Of a stretch of 64,000 nucleotides of DNA, positions 50,717 to 61,296 are shown piece after piece. The stretch is from NCBI RefSeq assembly GCF_030167905.1, contig NZ_JARGNA010000002.1, positions 1 to 64,000 of the forward strand, given 5' to 3'. The stretch is from Flavobacterium terrisoli. Its GTDB lineage: Bacteria; Bacteroidota; Bacteroidia; Flavobacteriales; Flavobacteriaceae. Numbering within the stretch: position 1 is the stretch's first letter; each line of letters begins with the position of its first letter. The notes beneath the pieces are model-generated. The model worked only from the letters and a program-made list of their open reading frames with translations, did not search any database and had not been told where the DNA came from. A program made the translations under genes and the position numbers.

Positions 50717-51004
50717 TTAGTTCATCGTCAGATAATTGTAAATTTTTTGACCTTGCTCTTCATTTAATCTGGCTTTTGGTGCCATTCTTAAAACGATTGG
50801 TTTCCATTGCTCAGCAGAAAAATCTTTTGGACTATACAGCTGATGACATCTGGCACAACTGTTTTCGTAAAGCGATTTTGCTTCTGCTAATTCAGCAGTC
50901 AGTTCCACTTTTTTAGGCGTTTCCGCTACCGGAACACTTGATTTTGACGCACACGAATAAATAGTTACGGCTAAAACAGCAATGGCTAGTATTTTATATT
51001 TCAT
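50717..51004 (-). CDS. Small c-type cytochrome lipoprotein
   Basis: 95 residues. Lipobox with cysteine C18 (TIYSC); mature part has one haem-binding CARCH (C50, C53, H54) and a later methionine (M74 in VLRMAPKARL) that could be the sixth ligand. C-terminal helix is the usual cytochrome c one. Anchored in the periplasm, probably an electron carrier. Partner unknown. Confidence 0.82.
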   Translation of the reverse strand: MKYKILAIAVLAVTIYSCASKSSVPVAETPKKVELTAELAEAKSLYENSCARCHQLYSPKDFSAEQWKPIVLRMAPKARLNEEQGQKIYNYLTMN

Positions 51005-51040
51005 GGTTTTCCTTTTTATTGGTTGAAGTAAAAATAAAAA

Positions 51041-51075
51041 AAAATCCCAACCTTAGTTGGTCAGGATTTTCTTTT
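51041..51075. terminator. Terminator of the peptidylprolyl isomerase gene
   Basis: Stem AAAATCC-CAACC / GTTGG-TCA-GGATTTT (imperfect, three-base bulge) just past the end of the minus-strand gene; the minus strand continues with T. Confidence 0.7.
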
Positions 51076-51096
51076 AATCAAAACTTAAGTTTTGTA

Positions 51097-52029
51097 TTAC
51101 TTCACGTCCATCAATTCAACATCAAAAATCAAAGTAGCATCTGGCGGAATCACACCACCGGCACCGCTTGATCCGTATCCTAAATAAGACGGAATCACAA
51201 AACGTGCTTTATCGCCCACTTGCAACAAGGCAATGCCTTCGTCCCAACCTTCGATCACATGACCTTTTCCTAACGGGAATTCAATTGGTTTTTTACGCGG
51301 ATAAGAAGAGTCAAATGTCTTCCCGTTTTCCAATTGACCGGTATAATGAACTGAAACTGTTTTTCCGGCTTCGGCTTGTTTACCATTTCCTTTTTGGATG
51401 AATTTGTAACGCAAACCACTTTCTGTTTTTTCAAAACCGGCTGCTATTTTTTCCATTGCTTCTTCCGCTTGTTTTTTAGCTTCTTCAATTCTTCTTTGTC
51501 TTGAACCTTCAAAAGTCCTGAATGCTTCAATCGCATTCCATTTTTGAGCTTCCTCGCCTACTCTTACAATCTCCAAAGAATCTATCAAATCACCTTGCGC
51601 CACGGCATCAACCACATCCTGACCTTCTACTACGTGACCAAAAACAGTGTGTTTACCATCTAACCAATTGGTAGGAACATGTGTAATAAAAAATTGAGAA
51701 CCGTTACTTCCCGGACCGGCATTGGCCATAGACAAAACACCCGGTTTGTCGTGCTTTAAGGTGGGGTGAAATTCATCATCAAAGTTGTAACCCGGACCAC
51801 CGGTACCGATGCCTTGCGGACATCCGCCTTGAATCATAAAATCGGGAATGACCCTGTGGAATTTTAATCCGTCATAATAAGGTTTTCCCATCGGACGGGC
51901 AGAATTTTCCAATTGCCCTTCGGCTAAGCCTACAAAGTTCCCAACCGTTCCCGGTGTTAAATCGTGTGTTAATTTTACTAAAATCGAACCTTTAGTCGTG
52001 TTGAATTTAGCATATATTCCGTTTTCCAT
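51097..52029 (-). CDS. Dual-domain peptidylprolyl isomerase: cyclophilin fused to FKBP
   Basis: 310 residues, no signal peptide. Residues ~1-165 are a cyclophilin ([46 protein letters not shown]); a helical charged linker (~170-200) joins an FKBP domain (~205-310) with [38 protein letters not shown] and [23 protein letters not shown]. Active-site residues of both domains look intact. Dual-family immunophilins of this order are known in a few bacteria including Flavobacterium. Cytoplasmic folding catalyst. Confidence 0.92.
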   Translation of the reverse strand: MENGIYAKFNTTKGSILVKLTHDLTPGTVGNFVGLAEGQLENSARPMGKPYYDGLKFHRVIPDFMIQGGCPQGIGTGGPGYNFDDEFHPTLKHDKPGVLSMANAGPGSNGSQFFITHVPTNWLDGKHTVFGHVVEGQDVVDAVAQGDLIDSLEIVRVGEEAQKWNAIEAFRTFEGSRQRRIEEAKKQAEEAMEKIAAGFEKTESGLRYKFIQKGNGKQAEAGKTVSVHYTGQLENGKTFDSSYPRKKPIEFPLGKGHVIEGWDEGIALLQVGDKARFVIPSYLGYGSSGAGGVIPPDATLIFDVELMDVK

Positions 52030-52054
52030 TGTTTGAATTGTTAAAAATGTGGTG

Positions 52055-52062
52055 CAAAGTTA
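52055..52062 (-). promoter_or_regulatory. Isomerase gene candidate -7 box (TAACTTTG)
   Basis: A perfect minus-strand TAnnTTTG box 26 bp before the ATG at 52029. It faces the plus-strand box at 52076-52083, with a 12-bp palindrome between them. Confidence 0.55.
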
Positions 52063-52064
52063 CT

Positions 52065-52091
52065 ACAATATATTGTAAATTTGGTAACCAA
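52065..52091. promoter_or_regulatory. Two palindromes between divergent promoters
   Basis: ACAATATATTGT (52065-52076) is a perfect 12-bp palindrome, and TTGGT-A-ACCAA (52081-52091) is a perfect 5-bp dyad. They lie between and over the two divergent -7 boxes and could be operators. Confidence 0.45.
52076..52083 (+). promoter_or_regulatory. DUF1569 gene candidate -7 box (TAAATTTG)
   Basis: A perfect TAnnTTTG box 22 bp before the ATG at 52106. Confidence 0.55.
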
Positions 52092-52105
52092 AAAACATCA
52101 AAACC

Positions 52106-52555
52106 ATGAGTTCTATTTATGACAAAAACGATAATGAAGTAATCATTTCCAGAATCAACAAACTTACCCCTGAAAGCAAAGCGCTATGGGGGAAAATGAC
52201 GGTAGACCAAATGTTGTCCCATTGCCAGGCACCAATGGACTTTGCCTTTGGAAAAACTCCAATGAAATCTAATTTTATCATGCGCCTATTTGGGAAAATG
52301 TTGAAAGGAAAAGTTTTTGGTTCAACCGAATTCAAGAAAAACAGTCCGACAGCGCCGGCTTTTATTCGAACCGGAACTTATGATTTTGAAGAAACCAAAA
52401 ATGGGCTAATCGAAAGAATAGGAGTGTTTTCAGATTTGGGACAAAAGGCACTTAAAACTACTAACCATCCTTTTTTCGGAGAATTGACTTATGACGAATG
52501 GAGCCAGTTGCAGACTATGCATCTTGATCATCATTTGAAACAATTTGGCGTGTAA
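52106..52555 (+). CDS. DUF1569 (DinB-like) protein
   Basis: 149 residues. NKLTPESKALWGKMTVDQMLSHCQAP and the final TMHLDHHLKQFGV supply the histidines of a DinB/YfiT-like four-helix metal-binding fold, which is how DUF1569 is classed. Enzyme activity is not known. It is followed by a methyltransferase gene 10 bp later. Confidence 0.75.
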   Translation: MSSIYDKNDNEVIISRINKLTPESKALWGKMTVDQMLSHCQAPMDFAFGKTPMKSNFIMRLFGKMLKGKVFGSTEFKKNSPTAPAFIRTGTYDFEETKNGLIERIGVFSDLGQKALKTTNHPFFGELTYDEWSQLQTMHLDHHLKQFGV

Positions 52556-52565
52556 AAATTTGAAA

Positions 52566-53366
52566 ATGGCTGATCAACCAGATTATATCAAGGCAAATAA
52601 AGAAACCTGGAACAACAAAACGGATGTGCATATCGCTTCCGAATTCTATGATGTGGAAGGCTTTCTAAATGGGAAATCGACTTTAAATGACATCGAGTTA
52701 AAATTGCTCGGTGATATATCGGGTAAAAAAATATTGCATTTGCAGTGTCATTTTGGGCAGGACACCATTTCCTTTGCCCGAATGGGCGCTATGCCAACCG
52801 GTGTAGATTTATCGGATAAAGCGATAGAAAGAGCCAATGAATTTGCCAAAAAACTAAATCTGGATGTCACTTTTGTCTGTTGTGATATTTATGATGCACC
52901 AAAAATGATAGACGAGAAATTCGATATTGTTTTCACAAGTTATGGCACTATCGGCTGGTTCCCCGATTTGGACAAATGGGCCAATGTGGTTTCCCATTTT
53001 TTAAAACCCGATGGAAAATTTATCATGGCCGATTTTCATCCGGTGGTTTGGATGTTTGACAATGATTTTGGAACCATTTTCTATAATTATTTCAATGTTG
53101 AACCCATCATTGAAAGCGAAACCGGTACTTACGCCGACCGTGATGCTGAAATAAATGCCCAAACCATCACCTGGAATCATCCGATTTCTGAAATTCTGAA
53201 CGCCTTAATCAAAAGCGGTATTGAAATCAATGCATTTGATGAGTATGATTATTCGCCTTATGACTGTTTCAATCAAACCGTTGAATTTGAAAAAGGAAAA
53301 TTCAGGATCAAGCATCTGGACAATAAAATCCCGATGGTCTATTCCATTTTAGCAAGTAAAAAGTAA
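52566..53366 (+). CDS. Class I SAM-dependent methyltransferase
   Basis: 266 residues from ATG at 52566 ([22 protein letters not shown]); a frame from 52545 would need a TTG inside the preceding gene. SAM-binding motifs: [41 protein letters not shown] and [13 protein letters not shown], then the typical YSILASKK end. Substrate unknown. It lies 10 bp after DUF1569 and just before trmD. Confidence 0.85.
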   Translation: MADQPDYIKANKETWNNKTDVHIASEFYDVEGFLNGKSTLNDIELKLLGDISGKKILHLQCHFGQDTISFARMGAMPTGVDLSDKAIERANEFAKKLNLDVTFVCCDIYDAPKMIDEKFDIVFTSYGTIGWFPDLDKWANVVSHFLKPDGKFIMADFHPVVWMFDNDFGTIFYNYFNVEPIIESETGTYADRDAEINAQTITWNHPISEILNALIKSGIEINAFDEYDYSPYDCFNQTVEFEKGKFRIKHLDNKIPMVYSILASKK

Positions 53367-53370
53367 AACT

Positions 53371-53378
53371 TATCTTTG
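53371..53378 (+). promoter_or_regulatory. trmD candidate -7 box (TATCTTTG)
   Basis: A perfect TAnnTTTG box ends only 4 bp before the trmD ATG at 53383, so transcription would begin at or next to the start codon, giving a leaderless mRNA. Alternatively trmD is read from upstream and this box is chance. Confidence 0.4.
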
Positions 53379-53382
53379 CGCC

Positions 53383-54060
53383 ATGCGAATAGACATCATC
53401 ACCATATTACCCGATTTATTGCGAAGTCCTTTTGAAGGTTCGATTATGAAACGTGCCATTGAAAAAGGATTGGTAGAAGTCCATTTTCACAATTTAAGAG
53501 ACTATACGACCAACAAGCAAAAAAGTGTTGACGATTATCAATTTGGCGGTGGCGCCGGAATGGTCATGATGATACAGCCGATTGATGATTGCATTACCCA
53601 TTTGAAAAGCCAAAGAGCATACGACGAAATCATTTATATGTCGCCTGATGGGGAAACCTTGAACCAAAAAATGGCCAACACGATGTCGATGTATGAAAAC
53701 ATTATTATTCTTTGTGGGCATTACAAAGGGGTTGACCAGCGTGTTCGCGATCATTTTATCACCAAAGAAATTTCGATTGGCGATTATGTACTTTCAGGTG
53801 GCGAAATTGGCGCGATTGTGTTCTGCGACGCCATAATCCGTTTGATTCCGGGCGTTTTGAGTGATGAAACTTCGGCATTAACCGATAGTTTTCAGGACAA
53901 TTTATTATCGGGACCTATTTATACAAGACCAGCCGATTATAAAGGTTGGAAAGTTCCGGAAGTTTTGACCAGCGGCCATTTTGCCAAAATTGACAAATGG
54001 CGTGAAGACAAAGCCTACGAACATACCAAAAACAGAAGACCCGACTTACTCGAAGACTAA
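53383..54060 (+). CDS. trmD: tRNA (guanine-37-N1)-methyltransferase
   Basis: 225 residues. [60 protein letters not shown] and [31 protein letters not shown] form the knotted SPOUT site for SAM. TrmD methylates G37 of tRNAs to prevent frameshifting. In many genomes it lies near rplS, as here (rplS is two genes on). Confidence 0.96.
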   Translation: MRIDIITILPDLLRSPFEGSIMKRAIEKGLVEVHFHNLRDYTTNKQKSVDDYQFGGGAGMVMMIQPIDDCITHLKSQRAYDEIIYMSPDGETLNQKMANTMSMYENIIILCGHYKGVDQRVRDHFITKEISIGDYVLSGGEIGAIVFCDAIIRLIPGVLSDETSALTDSFQDNLLSGPIYTRPADYKGWKVPEVLTSGHFAKIDKWREDKAYEHTKNRRPDLLED

Positions 54061-54062
54061 TC

Positions 54063-55073
54063 ATGGAAAAACCGATTGTTACCGCGTTGTTAGCCTATGG
54101 CATGTCGGGGAAAGTTTTTCACGCACCATTTTTGGCAACCTATAAAGGCTTCGAATTATATGCCGTTTTGGAACGAAATCAAAAGAAAGCCGCAACCGAT
54201 TATCCAAGCATCATTAGCTTTTCCAATATTGATGAATTACTTTCGGATGAAACCATTGAATTGGTGATCATCAATACGCCCAACAATACACACTTCGACT
54301 ATGCCAAGCAGGTTTTGGAAGCAGGCAAACACGCCCTGATTGAAAAACCGGCAACTTCAACTCCGGAAGAATTTGAAACGCTTTTGGCTTTGGCCGAAAA
54401 AGTAAACCGTAATATTTTTGTGTACCAAAATAGACGTTGGAGCAGTGATATTGCCTCAGCCAAAGAAATTATCAACTCCCGAAAACTGGGCGATGTTGTT
54501 GAAATGCATTTGCGATTTGACCGTTATCGGCCAACAATTGGCGGTAAAACATTTAAGGAAACACCGATTCCGAGCAGTGGTATTTGGTATGATTTGGGCG
54601 CACATTTGGTGGATCAGGCGATTTCAATTTTCGGCAAGCCGGAAAATCATTACCGAATTAAAAACAGTTACCGCGAAAACTCTCAAGTGGATGATTTTGC
54701 GTTTATGCATATTGTTTTCCCGAATAAAGTCAATGTATTTATCACGACCAGCATGTTGGTTGTCAATGCCCAGGCCGGAATAGTCATTCACGGCACCAAA
54801 GGCAGTTACATCAAAGAATTCTGTGACGAACAAGAAGACCAACTCATTGCAGGCATGTTGCCAACGGATACCGAATTTGGGAAAGAGAAACCCAACAAAG
54901 AAGGCAAACTGACCTACTACAACGAAAATCAGGAAAAAATAACCGAAAGCATTCCTTCACTCAAAGGGAATTTCAACGGATTGTTTGATGCTTTATACAA
55001 AAGCATTCGGAATCAAAAACCATTTCCCGTTGACAATCAGGAAATTATTGAGCAATTAAAATTATTGGTTTGA
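54063..55073 (+). CDS. Gfo/Idh/MocA family oxidoreductase
   Basis: 336 residues. An N-terminal Rossmann fold (ALLAYGMSGKVFHAPFLATYKGF, with a variant dinucleotide motif) and LVIINTPNNTHFDYAKQVLEAGKHALIEKPATST, where EKP holds the catalytic lysine; the C-terminal domain has YQNRRWSSDI and GIWYDLGAHLVDQAI. The family uses NAD(P) to oxidise sugars or inositols. The substrate is unknown. It begins 3 bp after trmD and is probably co-transcribed with it. Confidence 0.88.
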   Translation: MEKPIVTALLAYGMSGKVFHAPFLATYKGFELYAVLERNQKKAATDYPSIISFSNIDELLSDETIELVIINTPNNTHFDYAKQVLEAGKHALIEKPATSTPEEFETLLALAEKVNRNIFVYQNRRWSSDIASAKEIINSRKLGDVVEMHLRFDRYRPTIGGKTFKETPIPSSGIWYDLGAHLVDQAISIFGKPENHYRIKNSYRENSQVDDFAFMHIVFPNKVNVFITTSMLVVNAQAGIVIHGTKGSYIKEFCDEQEDQLIAGMLPTDTEFGKEKPNKEGKLTYYNENQEKITESIPSLKGNFNGLFDALYKSIRNQKPFPVDNQEIIEQLKLLV

Positions 55074-55096
55074 TATAAAAAACTAACATTAACGGC

Positions 55097-55126
55097 TTGC
55101 AACTTCGAAGATTTTAATTATATTTG
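55097..55126 (+). promoter_or_regulatory. rplS promoter: TTG-N19-TATATTTG
   Basis: The best promoter match in the window: TTG at 55097-55099, a 19-bp spacer and a perfect TAnnTTTG box at 55119-55126. The predicted start is near 55132, leaving a ~67-nt leader for rplS. Confidence 0.75.
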
Positions 55127-55131
55127 CACCC

Positions 55132-55198
55132 ACATTTGACCAACCTCTGGCGAAAACCGTGAATGTTGCTCAGATTTTAAACCATAATAGTCGTAAAA
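55132..55198 (+). ncRNA. Possible structured leader of the rplS mRNA
   Basis: TGACCAAC (55137-55144) pairs with GTTGCTCA (55165-55172) around one C-C mismatch, with a small inner TGG/ACC pairing. Ribosomal-protein leaders that bind their product are known in this phylum, but I cannot match a specific motif by eye. Confidence 0.3.
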
Positions 55199-55549
55199 AT
55201 GGCAAATTTAGTAGATTTCGTTAATAACGAATTATCAACAAAAAAAGATTTCCCTGCATTCGGAGCTGGTGATACAATCACTGTGTACTACGAAATTAAA
55301 GAGGGTGAAAAAACAAGAACTCAGTTTTTCAAAGGAGTTGTTATTCAAAGAAAAGGTGCAGGATTGACTGAAACTTTCACAATCCGCAAAATGTCTGGCG
55401 CAGTTGGTGTAGAGCGTATCTTCCCAGTAAACATGCCGGCATTACAAAAAGTTGAAGTTAACCAAAGAGGTAAAGTTAGAAGAGCTCGTATCTACTACTT
55501 TAGAGAACTTACCGGTAAAAAAGCAAAAATCAAAGAAAGAAGAAGATAA
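55199..55549 (+). CDS. rplS: 50S ribosomal protein L19
   Basis: 116 residues. FGAGDTITVYYEIKEGEKTRTQFFKGVVIQRKG, FTIRKMSGAVGVERIFPVNMPALQKVEV and KVRRARIYYFRELTGKKAKIKERR are the L19 signature. It forms part of the 30S/50S interface. Codon use is optimised, as in highly expressed genes. Strong own promoter and terminator. Confidence 0.97.
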   Translation: MANLVDFVNNELSTKKDFPAFGAGDTITVYYEIKEGEKTRTQFFKGVVIQRKGAGLTETFTIRKMSGAVGVERIFPVNMPALQKVEVNQRGKVRRARIYYFRELTGKKAKIKERRR

Positions 55550-55574
55550 TTCTAAACTTTGTACTTATAAAAAC

Positions 55575-55599
55575 GCCCCGATACTTTCGGGGCTTTTTT
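55575..55599 (+). terminator. rplS terminator
   Basis: Stem GCCCCGA / TCGGGGC with loop TACTT and a run of six T. Confidence 0.9.
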
Positions 55600-55620
55600 A
55601 TGCGCAATATTTAGCTTAAA

Positions 55621-55710
55621 AAATTGCTATTTTACCAATTTTATTTCGGCTGATTGTCATTTTAACAATTTAAACTCTACAGATTGTCAATTTGATAATT
55701 CAATCGATTT
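55621..55710. promoter_or_regulatory. Three 30-bp-spaced inverted repeats upstream of isocitrate dehydrogenase
   Basis: Sites at 55623-55639 (ATTGCTATTTTACCAAT), 55653-55669 (ATTGTCATTTTAACAAT) and 55683-55699 (ATTGTCAATTTGATAAT) start exactly 30 bp apart, share ATTG...AAT arms and end 47 bp before the candidate -7 box. They look like binding sites for a regulator placed on one face of DNA. Confidence 0.55.
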
Positions 55711-55745
55711 CGCTCAAAACCAATCGCACGTAATCGTGATTTACT

Positions 55746-55753
55746 TATATTTG
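55746..55753 (+). promoter_or_regulatory. Isocitrate dehydrogenase candidate -7 box (TATATTTG)
   Basis: A perfect TAnnTTTG box about 72 bp before the ATG at 55826; the leader would be ~67 nt. No TTG at the expected -33 distance, which may suggest an activator. Confidence 0.55.
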
Positions 55754-55813
55754 CATGGCTTGAAAATGAACGTTTTCGTCATAGAGCAACAACTAACTAA
55801 ACGTTACGAATAA

Positions 55814-58048
<2,235 letters not shown>

Positions 58049-58070
58049 TGCTCAATTTTATATTCAATAA

Positions 58071-58100
58071 AAAAGCGACCTAATCGGGTCGCTTTTTTTA
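58071..58100. terminator. Bidirectional terminator
   Basis: Stem AAAAGCGACC / GGTCGCTTTT with loop TAATCG, between the convergent icd gene and a minus-strand secreted protein gene. Confidence 0.85.
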
Positions 58101-58787
58101 TTCTTTTTTCTTTATTAGTCCGTCTTGCTTGAGTATAACCAGTTTTGCTCTGACGCCGGTTGTAAGATTCCATTTATTAGTAGTAACCATGCCACCATTT
58201 GCGTCATAGATTACAAATTGAGCAGTATTTGGACCAGATTCACCCTGATTCATAGCCTCAATTTCAATTTTATTTATTCCTTCCTTTAGTTCCATAAATA
58301 CTTCCCTAAAAGCAACGTCGAGCAAAATGGCGTCAATTACTACTTTATCATTGAGCCAAACCCGAACCACGTCTCCATCCGGTGCCTCATGATCACGACA
58401 GGCCATTCGCATGGTTTTGGTTCCAATCTTAAATTCACCTAAAAATGTATCGCTTCTGAATTTTTCCAAAATTTCACCATCACTGCCCTTGCGATTCATT
58501 TTTTCTGTGTACATTTTGGAAGGATTTTCAAACTGTTCTTTTTCCATAATGCTCTTTTCCTGTTCCGGCTTTTTATTGAGCAGAGAAACACTTTCTAAAA
58601 GTTTGTCTTTTTTATCAAAAATACTGGGATAAGTAATTGATTTAGGAGTCGAAGTTGATGCAGGAGCAATTGTTCCTGATTTTTTGGGAACCGGAGCCAT
58701 TTTCAAAGTCTTATTAGGTGACTCAAATTGAGAAAACCCTTTAAGGCTGAAAATCAGTAAAAATAAAACAGCAAAAACCGCTTTCAT
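58098..58787 (-). CDS. Secreted protein of unknown function
   Basis: 229 residues. A signal peptide (MKAVFAVLFLLIFSLKGFSQ) leads to a Lys/Pro/Ser-rich, probably disordered region (~25-105) and a C-terminal compact beta-rich domain (~110-225) with GDVVRVWLNDKVVIDAILLD and ELKEGINKIEIEAMNQGESGPNTAQF, which reads like a carbohydrate-binding-type jelly roll, but no family is recognised. Its convergent end overlaps the terminator region of icd. Confidence 0.6.
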   Translation of the reverse strand: MKAVFAVLFLLIFSLKGFSQFESPNKTLKMAPVPKKSGTIAPASTSTPKSITYPSIFDKKDKLLESVSLLNKKPEQEKSIMEKEQFENPSKMYTEKMNRKGSDGEILEKFRSDTFLGEFKIGTKTMRMACRDHEAPDGDVVRVWLNDKVVIDAILLDVAFREVFMELKEGINKIEIEAMNQGESGPNTAQFVIYDANGGMVTTNKWNLTTGVRAKLVILKQDGLIKKKE

Positions 58788-58920
58788 ACAACTTCTGTTT
58801 GAGGTGTGAAAAATATCAATTATCGGAAAAATAATGTTTCCAATTAACCAAACCTTAACAAATGATTATGAAGAAATAACCAATTTTATTAAGAATTTTG
58901 TAATATCAAGAGCCAAATTT

Positions 58921-61293
58921 ATGCCAAAATACATTTACACTCCTATCTTTTTTTTATTATTAACGTTTCAGCTTTATTCGCAACAAAAGTATACTATCAG
59001 TGGCTTAGTTTCAGATGGTAAAAATAAAGAAACGTTGATTGGAGTTTCCTTGTTCATTGAGGAAACAAAAACAGGTTTGATGACCAATGAGTATGGTTTT
59101 TACTCCATTACGCTCCCCAAAGGAACTTACACTTTATCCATCAGTTATGTGGGTTACCAAACCATACAGGAAAAGATAGAGCTCACAAAAGACACCCGAA
59201 GAAACTTTTTAATTACGGAAACCAGCCAACAGCTAGATGAAGTCGTAATCATTCAGAACAATAAGCGCGTTGACGTCAGAAAGCCGGAAATGAGCGTCAA
59301 CAAACTGACTATTCAGGAGATTAAAGAAATGCCTGTAATTTTTGGTGAAGTTGATGTTATCAAATCAATCCTGACACTTCCGGGCGTGACCAATGCCGGC
59401 GAAGGACAATCGGGATTTAATGTTCGCGGCGGTGGCGCCGATCAAAATTTGGTGCTGTTAGACGAAGCGACTATTTATAATTCTTCGCACCTGTTTGGTT
59501 TGTTTTCGGTTTTTAATCCCGATGCGATTAAAGATTTGAAATTGTACAAAGGTGGAATTCCGGCGAGATACGGCGGCAGATTGTCTTCCATATTGGATAT
59601 TTACCAAAAGGAAGGAAACAAAGATTCTTTTCACATGAATGGTGGAATCGGTTTGATTTCCAGCAGAATTCTGGCCGAAGGTCCGATTGTAAAAGGCAAA
59701 GGTTCGTTTGTTTTTGCCGGAAGAGGTTCTTATGCACATCTCTTTCTCAAGCTGGTTGACAACCCAAATTTGGCCTATTTTTATGATTTGAATACCAAAT
59801 TGAGTTATTCCTTAAATGAAAAAAACAACATTTATCTTTCGGGTTATTTTGGCCGCGATGTATTTCAGCTGAACAACAGTTTTGTCAATACTTATGGCAA
59901 TGCCGTGATCAATTTCAGATGGAATCATTTGTTTTCCGACAAGCTTTTCTCCAATTTGTCGCTTATTTATTCTGATTATTATTATGGCCTGCAGCTCGAC
60001 ATCATTGGCTTTAATTGGGACAGCGGCATCAAAAACTACAATTTAAAATACGATTTCAAACATTATCTGACCGATAAATTCAAACTCACCTACGGGATAC
60101 AAAGCAATTACTACGATTTTAATCCGGGAAAAATTGAACCAACCGGTGAAGATTCGGGAATCAACCCTGACCAATTGGACAAAAAATATGCTTTGGAAAC
60201 TGCTTTGTATTTAGATGCAGAATCTCAGATTACTAAGGACATTGCCATTTCTTATGGCCTTCGATTTAGCTCATTCCTGCGTTTAGGCCAACAGAAGATG
60301 AACACTTATGCCAACAATGAACCGGTAACTTTTAATACCGAATTCCAGATTTATGAAAGTGCCGAACCTACCGGAGCGATTTATTACGGAAACAATGCCA
60401 CGATTGCCAAGTTTGACAATCTGGAACCAAGATTTTCAGTTTCCTACACGTTGGATGACAATCAGTCGGTAAAATTAGGCTATAACCGAATGACACAATA
60501 CCTGCATCTGATTTCGAATACGCAATCGCCAACACCATTGGATGTTTGGGCGCCAAGTGATCAATATTTAAAGCCACAGCATCTGGATCAAACGGCTTTG
60601 GGTTATTTCAGAAATTTTAAAAATGACTTGTATTCTCTTGAGGTCGAAACTTTTTATAAGGAAATTAAAAACCGTGTGGATTATATCGATGGTGCCAATT
60701 TAATTGCCAATGAAGCGATTGAACGCGTAGTCCTAAACGGGAAAGCAAGAGCTTATGGGTTGGAAGTCCTGTTCCGAAAAAACTCGGGACGATTCAAAGG
60801 CTGGGTTTCCTATACCTTATCCAGAACAGAACAAAAAGTAGAAGGCAGAACACCCGAAGAAACCGGAATCAACAACGGCCGATGGTACCGAACCGGTTTT
60901 GACAAACTCCACAATCTGGCGGTTGTTGCCAATTATAAATACAACGACAAATGGCGTTTTAGTGCCAATTTTACGTTGCAAACCGGGCAACCTGTTACCT
61001 TTCCGACAGGACAATATCAATACCAAGGCGTAACCGTTCCCATTTTTAGTACACGAAATGAAAACAATCTGCCTACCTATCATCATTTAGACGTTTCAGC
61101 CACATTAACCCCGAAAAAAAACATCGGAAGAAAATGGCAAAGCGAATGGGTTTTCGGAATTTACAACCTCTATAACAGGCAAAATTCGGCTTCAATTACA
61201 TTCAGGCAAAACCAAGAAACCGGAACTAATGAAGCCATCCGATTGTCGATTTTCGGCCTGGTTCCAAGTGCGACTTACAACATTAAATTTTAG
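58921..61293 (+). CDS. TonB-dependent receptor with carboxypeptidase-regulatory-like N-domain
   Basis: 790 residues from ATG at 58921, which starts with a signal peptide (MPKYIYTPIFFLLLTFQLYSQQ); the frame opens 29 codons earlier (58834), but that would bury the signal. Residues ~22-105 are a CarboxypepD_reg-like beta-sandwich (YTISGLVSDGKNKETLIGVSL, YGFYSITLPKGTYTLSISYVGYQ), then a plug (~130-250; GEGQSGFNVRGGGADQNLVLLDE) and a barrel ending with Phe. It imports a ligand across the outer membrane with TonB energy. Paired with the DUF4249 lipoprotein gene 3 bp downstream. The ligand is not known. Confidence 0.9.
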   Translation: MPKYIYTPIFFLLLTFQLYSQQKYTISGLVSDGKNKETLIGVSLFIEETKTGLMTNEYGFYSITLPKGTYTLSISYVGYQTIQEKIELTKDTRRNFLITETSQQLDEVVIIQNNKRVDVRKPEMSVNKLTIQEIKEMPVIFGEVDVIKSILTLPGVTNAGEGQSGFNVRGGGADQNLVLLDEATIYNSSHLFGLFSVFNPDAIKDLKLYKGGIPARYGGRLSSILDIYQKEGNKDSFHMNGGIGLISSRILAEGPIVKGKGSFVFAGRGSYAHLFLKLVDNPNLAYFYDLNTKLSYSLNEKNNIYLSGYFGRDVFQLNNSFVNTYGNAVINFRWNHLFSDKLFSNLSLIYSDYYYGLQLDIIGFNWDSGIKNYNLKYDFKHYLTDKFKLTYGIQSNYYDFNPGKIEPTGEDSGINPDQLDKKYALETALYLDAESQITKDIAISYGLRFSSFLRLGQQKMNTYANNEPVTFNTEFQIYESAEPTGAIYYGNNATIAKFDNLEPRFSVSYTLDDNQSVKLGYNRMTQYLHLISNTQSPTPLDVWAPSDQYLKPQHLDQTALGYFRNFKNDLYSLEVETFYKEIKNRVDYIDGANLIANEAIERVVLNGKARAYGLEVLFRKNSGRFKGWVSYTLSRTEQKVEGRTPEETGINNGRWYRTGFDKLHNLAVVANYKYNDKWRFSANFTLQTGQPVTFPTGQYQYQGVTVPIFSTRNENNLPTYHHLDVSATLTPKKNIGRKWQSEWVFGIYNLYNRQNSASITFRQNQETGTNEAIRLSIFGLVPSATYNIKF

Positions 61294-61296
61294 ATT

